Source: Xanthomonas nasturtii (GTDB lineage Bacteria > Pseudomonadota > Gammaproteobacteria > Xanthomonadales > Xanthomonadaceae). From it: DNA of 64,000 nucleotides. This document shows positions 59,632 to 64,000 of the stretch, in pieces. Numbering within the stretch: position 1 is the first letter of the stretch; every line of letters starts with the position of its first letter. Location: assembly GCF_001660815.1 (NCBI RefSeq), contig NZ_LYMI01000005.1:1-64000 (forward strand), in the 5' to 3' direction. Position numbers and translations under genes: made by a program. A model generated the notes under the pieces. That model ran no database searches and was not told where the DNA came from. It worked only from the letters and a program-made list of their open reading frames with translations.

Positions 59632-60732
59632 TCAAAAGAGCTGCGCTTGGAACCCTGTGGATCGGGGTGCTACGAATCGCGTGCAATCAAGGTGGGGCAT
59701 CCGGCCATAGCCGAGTCGACGATAAGCCTTCTGAAAGCGCGTCTGCAGTAGCTGGGCGAAGGGTCCCTCACCTGTCATGCGCGTACCAAAGCGACTGTCG
59801 TAATCCTTTCCTCCACGCATTTGCTGGATCAGGCTCATAACGTGCTTGGCCCGAGTAGGATAGTGCAGCTCAAGCCATTCTCGCCAAATCTGCGTCAGCT
59901 CATGAGGCAGCCGCAGCAGCGCAAAACCACCCGATTGGGCGCCTTGATCTTTGGCGGTTTCAAGGATCTGCTCCAGTTCATTGTCATTGATCATGGGGAT
60001 AACTGGAGCGATGAGAACGCCCACCGGCACACCAGCATCGCTTAGCGCCTTCATGGCCCGCAGTCGGGCATGAGGAGCCGCAGCACGTGGCTCCATCTTG
60101 GCCGAGAGACGGTTGTCGAGCGTGGTGATTGAAAAGTGCACCGACACCAGCCCTTCGTTGGCCATCTTCTGATAGACATCCAGATCGCGCTCCACAAGCG
60201 CTGACTTGGTTACCAGGCTCACTGGATGCTTGGTTTCTGCGAGCACCTCAAGGCAGGCCCGAGTGATGCCAAGACGGCGCTCTGTTGGCTGATATGCGTC
60301 GGTATTGATACCCAGCGCAATCGGTGTGCATTGATAGGCCCGCTTGGAAAGCTCAGCTCGAAGCAGTTCTGCCGCGTTAGGCTTGGCAAAGATCTTCGTC
60401 TCAAAGTCCAAGCCAGGGGAGAGATCCAGGTAGGCATGGGACGGACGGGCGAAGCAGTAAACGCATCCATGCTCACAACCCTTGTAGGGATTCACGGACT
60501 GAGAGAAACCAATGTCCGGGGAATGGTTGCGGCTGATGATGGTTTTGGCCCGTTCTTCCCTCACGGATGTCTGCGGACGCCCACCTTGGTCTTCGTAGAC
60601 CGAACCCCAGCCGTCATCCACGCCTAACGTAGTGACAGGTGAGAAACGCCCGGCCACGTGAGAAGCCGAGCCCCTGCCTTTGATGGGAGCCTTCGGTGTC
60701 AAGGCATCCGTCTCTTCACCATCCCAAATCAC
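59632..60732 (-). CDS. PA0069-family radical SAM protein, complete copy carried by the island
   Basis: 366 residues, full length. The cluster cysteines are complete: GCEHGCVYCFARPSHAY. Later motifs LGINTDAYQP, VHFSITTLDNRLSAKMEPR, PVIPMINDNELE, LLRLPHEL and RGGKDYDSRFG match the interrupted copy at 34144-35001 at about 60 percent identity by eye, so it is a diverged homologue, not a duplicate. Function of the family is not established (SplB-like radical enzymes). By carrying it, the island could restore the activity of the gene it breaks. Located just left of the recombinase module. Base composition is lower in GC than the broken copy. Confidence 0.88.
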   Translation of the reverse strand: MIWDGEETDALTPKAPIKGRGSASHVAGRFSPVTTLGVDDGWGSVYEDQGGRPQTSVREERAKTIISRNHSPDIGFSQSVNPYKGCEHGCVYCFARPSHAYLDLSPGLDFETKIFAKPNAAELLRAELSKRAYQCTPIALGINTDAYQPTERRLGITRACLEVLAETKHPVSLVTKSALVERDLDVYQKMANEGLVSVHFSITTLDNRLSAKMEPRAAAPHARLRAMKALSDAGVPVGVLIAPVIPMINDNELEQILETAKDQGAQSGGFALLRLPHELTQIWREWLELHYPTRAKHVMSLIQQMRGGKDYDSRFGTRMTGEGPFAQLLQTRFQKAYRRLGYGRMPHLDCTRFVAPRSTGFQAQLF

Positions 60733-60973
60733 AACGCGCCCCTGTATTTGTTAGCATTAATACTAACACGTTCAAAAAGATCAAATTCATACCCTGATCC
60801 GAGCTTTTTTGCACAAGGGGACATGCGCACCGGTCCGCCAGGCTCAGGGGTGCGTCGCAAACCTCTATCTAGGCACAGGCAAACTCGAATATCTTGGAGG
60901 TAGCCGACGTGCGGCCGACTGGCGAACCGGACGATAAGATTTGTCGGGAGCGTCTCTGCAAGGCGGAATGGTC

Positions 60974-61408
60974 ATGAAAGATACAACCAAACAACAACTG
61001 GAAGATGCCCTGAGGAGACTGCGAGATGGTGAACCGGCGCATCCAAAGCTTCGCGCAAGTCTAGATTCGAAGCTTGGTGCCGGTAAAACCTATAACTTAG
61101 TCTCCATCGCCAATGTCGCCCTAGAAGCGGGTGTAAGTCGCACCCTTATTGGTTACGACGGCTGTCAGTACCCTGCGATTCGAATGGCAGTTCTAAAGGC
61201 AAAAAGGGCAGCTCCGAGTTCATCAACTATCAAGGCGCTGCGCGAGGAGCTCGCCGGGCTAAAAAAACTTAAAGCGGAATTGGTTACGGTGATCGCCTCC
61301 CAAAAGGCTGAGCTAGATCGAGCTCAGAAAGCGCTGATCGAGCTCGGCGCCGATCCCATTGTGCGCAGCATGCAAAGGAACTTCAGAAACAAGCGTACTA
61401 AGGAGTAA
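60974..61408 (+). CDS. gmtX: Small coiled-coil protein (GmtX-like)
   Basis: 144 residues from the ATG at 60974, which has AAGGCGG seven bases upstream; an ATG at 60968 and a TTG at 60941 are less likely. An N-terminal region with a possible helix-turn-helix (NVALEAGVSRTLIGYDGCQYP) is followed by a coiled coil (IKALREELAGLKKLKAELVTVIASQKAELDRAQKALIELG). This resembles TnpC-type and GmtX proteins that accompany paired tyrosine recombinases. Here it is on the strand opposite to the recombinases and its end overlaps the end of the 682-residue recombinase by 11 bases, which is unusual if the trio is normally one operon. Confidence 0.65.
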   Translation: MKDTTKQQLEDALRRLRDGEPAHPKLRASLDSKLGAGKTYNLVSIANVALEAGVSRTLIGYDGCQYPAIRMAVLKAKRAAPSSSTIKALREELAGLKKLKAELVTVIASQKAELDRAQKALIELGADPIVRSMQRNFRNKRTKE

Positions 61409-63446
61409 GGGCAGCAAGGATCGCATCGCATTGCTTCCTACGCCGTGTGGCGATTGCCAGGCTCGCCTTGTCTCCAGACGCATGTGCCCGCTTGATCAAC
61501 ACTTTGTTTTCATCGCGGCGATTACGCCAGAAGTCCTCGTGTTCAGGACTGATGGCAAGACAACTACAACCCACACATAACTCCAGATGGGCAACTTTGA
61601 GATTGGGCTTGGTCGCTGCGAATGTAGACGTGCCCGCACGCTGATTACACAGACTCTTTGACGGAAGCTGTGACGCCCAGCAGCGGCCATAAGGTGTGTT
61701 CCACAATGACACCTCATTCTCGTTAACGTAGCGGGCAGCGGTGTCGTCGTCCGACAAGCTTTCGTTGGTCAGCTCCAGGCTCAGTGCATTACGTACCGCA
61801 CTTACAACCTTAGAGAATCCGCCGGCCATTGGGGCAGATGAGAAGGTTATGGAGCGAAGAACGTGTACCGCTGACATCGCCTGAGCATCCGAACAAGCTG
61901 AAACGAGCGTTGGGTCATTTCCTATGTAATATCGGCACGTGATCGCATCGTTTACATGTTTATAGTGCTCGCTGAGCGGTTTGAGCATACTGGGATTAGT
62001 TCGAAAAACGAACGTCGCAAAAGTTGGTCGCCATTGATGCGGCCTAATTCGCCCTTTCTTGTAGACCTCATGCTCCTGTTCAGCGAGCATGCTAAAGTCT
62101 ACCCAGTTCAGAAGAAACTCCCGCTGCAATCTTGCTAGGTAACCACTGCTCATGGACGTGACAGAAGCAGCGGTCGTGGGAAGCCCACCTTTCGCTCTCA
62201 GAGTGATAAAGAGTTCGGATTGACCACCGAGGTCGCGAAACTCTTTAAGAAGCTCGTTGAGCGCCAAAACAGCGCGCACTGTAGGAGGCTTGTAGTCAGC
62301 ACCGACCGGTCTTGCGCCAATTAGCCAATCTGCCTGTCTAGGCCTCCCACGCTTTGCAGTCGTGGCTTCCACATAAAACATCTCTAACAATCCATCGGGA
62401 GTAACCGAGCTATGCAAACACGCCGGCCAACCATTAGTTCGACTGGCTTTTGCGCGTAAGCTGAGTAGCTCATGGGCTCTCATACCTGTTCCCGCTTGCA
62501 GCACGATTGAGCAGGCTGCAACACACGTGACAATTAAATAACGAAGTACGAGAAGCGGCTTGTCAAGAACAAAATTATCGCCTTCGGAATTCCGCCTGGT
62601 AGCCTTTTCACCAAGTAACAGTGATTCCTCGCCATTAGGCATCGGTATCTGCATCTCCTTTGCGAACGCGTTGACCTTAGCGTACAACTCTAGACGATCA
62701 GCAACGCTAATCTCGTCCCAATCCTTTTTAAAACCCCTGATGGTCAGAATCTTTCCTACTGCAACGCGTAGTGCTTCCACTGAGTGGTCCATAACGCGTA
62801 ACGCCGCATTTAGTATCGGTATCGCAACCTCATCCGGAATTGCAGGTATGGTTTTACTTCCTCGTTTGAGTCCTAATTCTTTGTTCACTACTTCGTAGGG
62901 CGACTTGTCATCGTAAGGCGCAAGTTTGAGAGTCCTGGCACCTAGGCTGGACATTGCTAAGCGCTGCCTATAGATCAGAGTTAGAACATTGACAGATGGA
63001 ATAACGCCAGCGTGGGTAGGCCTTCGTGAGGCGCCCCATTGTTCTGCATCCCTTGTTCCTGCTTCGTGCACTATAACTGCGTACTCAGCAAAGGCCCATG
63101 AGTCTCCTGTGTCCAGCTCGTCGAGATCCTTTATGCCCTCATCAATCATGAAGCTCGCGAGGTCTCTTACTCCAATAAAGACCCTTTGTAGGCCGCCCGC
63201 AGTCGTAGCTGCAGATCTCTGCGGCATGTAAACCAGCGTCCATACGAAGCATTTAAGAGAGAAGAGAAGATCCTGATGTTCAGGAGCGAAAAGCGACTCC
63301 CCATTTATAAGAAGCTTGTCCCATCTCATCACCGCGTTCTTTTTTACTTGACCAGGAGTTTCATTGGGAAGCATCCAGACGCGAGCGTTAAAATCTGCAC
63401 CTGCGAAAGTAAGTCGGCTCAGCTTTTTTCTTTCATGTGTTGGCAT
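61398..63446 (-). CDS. gmtZ: Large tyrosine recombinase/integrase (GmtZ-like)
   Basis: 682 residues. Tyrosine-recombinase residues in the C-terminal half: Arg323 in GTGMRAHELLSLR, Lys in ATTAKRGRP, His470 and Arg473 in RPHQWRPTFATFVF, His near 493-496 in SEHYKHVNDAIT and Tyr 506 or 507 in CRYYIGN. A zinc-like cysteine tail follows (LELCVGCSCLA) as in Tn554-type transposase partners. It starts three bases after the stop of the preceding recombinase, so they are co-translated. The assignment to GmtZ is by size, order and features; other paired-recombinase families are similar. Confidence 0.75.
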   Translation of the reverse strand: MPTHERKKLSRLTFAGADFNARVWMLPNETPGQVKKNAVMRWDKLLINGESLFAPEHQDLLFSLKCFVWTLVYMPQRSAATTAGGLQRVFIGVRDLASFMIDEGIKDLDELDTGDSWAFAEYAVIVHEAGTRDAEQWGASRRPTHAGVIPSVNVLTLIYRQRLAMSSLGARTLKLAPYDDKSPYEVVNKELGLKRGSKTIPAIPDEVAIPILNAALRVMDHSVEALRVAVGKILTIRGFKKDWDEISVADRLELYAKVNAFAKEMQIPMPNGEESLLLGEKATRRNSEGDNFVLDKPLLVLRYLIVTCVAACSIVLQAGTGMRAHELLSLRAKASRTNGWPACLHSSVTPDGLLEMFYVEATTAKRGRPRQADWLIGARPVGADYKPPTVRAVLALNELLKEFRDLGGQSELFITLRAKGGLPTTAASVTSMSSGYLARLQREFLLNWVDFSMLAEQEHEVYKKGRIRPHQWRPTFATFVFRTNPSMLKPLSEHYKHVNDAITCRYYIGNDPTLVSACSDAQAMSAVHVLRSITFSSAPMAGGFSKVVSAVRNALSLELTNESLSDDDTAARYVNENEVSLWNTPYGRCWASQLPSKSLCNQRAGTSTFAATKPNLKVAHLELCVGCSCLAISPEHEDFWRNRRDENKVLIKRAHASGDKASLAIATRRRKQCDAILAALTP

Positions 63447-63449
63447 ATT

Positions 63450-64000
63450 CTATTCCAACGGCGGTATGGGATTGAGGGCTAATTGTTCCAGTCGCTTCAC
63501 ATTTGTCTTCTTAAGCGTGGATGCGAGAACTGAGCCAAGGCGGTCGTATGCATTCCCATACCGCTCTCTGAAACGCTGCGTGCCAAGAGTGCGGAGCGCT
63601 TCACCGTACCTCTCGAAAATTTGAATTCTGCGCCCGATGGAAACATCGTCATTCATTTCGACGGCAAGAGGACACGCCGGACACAATCCATAGCCAGTGC
63701 ACATGCGCCCGTTAATTTGACCCGGCATTGGGCTTTGAAATGGATCCAGACATTGGTAGCCGGGTGACGCCGCAGATCGATCGCCGAAGTGACTGCGTGA
63801 GTCAACTTTCGCATTGCTATCGTGGTATCGAAACTGTAAAGCCATGGCTCCAGCTAACGCTTCCTCGTCATTTCTGCGAGTTACTTTAGAACGGTAGTTG
63901 TTATGTGTGACCGAGACCGTGCTGTGTCCAAGGAGAACACGGACCTTCTCCGTATCTCCAAGTATCTCATTGAGGTACTCGGCCCCCGCTAACCGAATAG
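63450..64000 (-). CDS. gmtY: Tyrosine recombinase, C-terminal part (GmtY-like), cut by window edge
   Basis: The frame is open from the window edge to the TGA at 63450, about 183 residues. The catalytic end of a tyrosine recombinase is visible near the edge: IRLAGAEYL (likely the HxxR helix), VRVLLGHSTVSVTHNNY with the conserved His and the nucleophile Tyr. After it come about 145 residues that include a CTGYGLCPAC cysteine group and a helical tail. The catalytic Arg of box I and the rest of the N-terminus lie beyond 64000. It is the first gene of the recombinase pair. Confidence 0.75.
   Translation of the reverse strand, partial: IRLAGAEYLNEILGDTEKVRVLLGHSTVSVTHNNYRSKVTRRNDEEALAGAMALQFRYHDSNAKVDSRSHFGDRSAASPGYQCLDPFQSPMPGQINGRMCTGYGLCPACPLAVEMNDDVSIGRRIQIFERYGEALRTLGTQRFRERYGNAYDRLGSVLASTLKKTNVKRLEQLALNPIPPLE

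Larger units (their letters stand above)
35002..64000. mobile_element. Integrated genomic island with gamma-mobile-trio-like recombinases (right end outside window)
   Basis: The left edge is defined by the break in the radical SAM gene at about 35002. From there the sequence becomes more AT-rich and filled with cargo typical of islands: defence-like genes, a toxin-immunity pair, insertion sequences and unknown genes. At the right of the window are two adjacent tyrosine recombinases and a small coiled-coil protein, an arrangement like the GmtY/GmtZ/GmtX trio known to mobilise defence islands. The element carries its own intact version of the gene it interrupts. The right end, where the 5' part of the native radical SAM gene should lie, is beyond 64000. 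Confidence 0.75.

Noticed and set aside
35002-64000. tRNA attachment site or CRISPR array in the island
   Set aside because: No cloverleaf-forming sequence or regularly spaced repeat was found by eye; the left edge is within a protein gene.

Overview
The window looks like chromosomal DNA of a Xanthomonas species. The grounds are very high GC in the left half, gltB and gltD side by side, three tandem secreted GH5 cellulases, Xanthomonas-style dispersed intergenic repeats, and a large protein whose C-terminus resembles the XVIPCD secretion signal of Xanthomonas type IV secretion effectors. No tRNA, rRNA or CRISPR array was seen.

Left part, about 1-35,000: ordinary core genome. It holds a hemolysin III/PAQR membrane protein; an overlapping DNA-repair pair (MrfA-like helicase and MrfB/YprB-like exonuclease); a pirin/ROK deletion scar; small lipoproteins; topoisomerase IB; glutamate synthase gltB and gltD; three short hypothetical proteins; a zinc alcohol dehydrogenase; the cellulase trio; a PepSY protein; an M28 peptidase lipoprotein; a repeat protein; an EnvC-like factor; an S41 protease; a hydroxyacid dehydrogenase coupled to a DUF1820 gene; a rhomboid protease; a FadL-type porin; and a frameshifted 2OG-Fe(II) oxygenase.

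Right part, about 35,002-64,000 and running off the right edge: a more AT-rich integrated element. Its left edge cuts a PA0069-family radical SAM gene exactly in its Fe-S cysteine motif. About 25 kb further in, the element carries a complete but diverged copy of that same gene. Next to this copy lie two tyrosine recombinases and a small coiled-coil protein that together resemble a gamma-mobile-trio (GmtY/GmtZ/GmtX) integration module. The cargo on the left includes a DUF2971 protein, an Imm11-type immunity protein followed by an AHH-nuclease effector with an XVIPCD-like tail, a zinc-ribbon protein, an HNH protein, an intact IS3-family insertion sequence with a 4-bp target duplication, several unknown genes, and a decayed IS5-type transposase.

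The main cargo is a tight six-gene minus-strand cluster at 59,200-48,329: cysteine desulfurase (SspA/DndA-like), DUF4007 protein (SspB-like), large P-loop ATPase (SspC-like), PAPS-reductase-like PP-loop enzyme (SspD/DndC-like), then a double-GHKL ATPase and a receiver-domain protein. The first four should place phosphorothioate in the DNA backbone. The last two occupy the place of the restriction partner (SspE was not seen) and look like a phosphorelay-type sensor/effector pair. A convergent Mrr-like nuclease lies just beyond. This is the best candidate in the window for a poorly described defence system; it could be a form of the known SspABCD-SspFGH architecture or a distinct variant, which sequence reading alone cannot settle.
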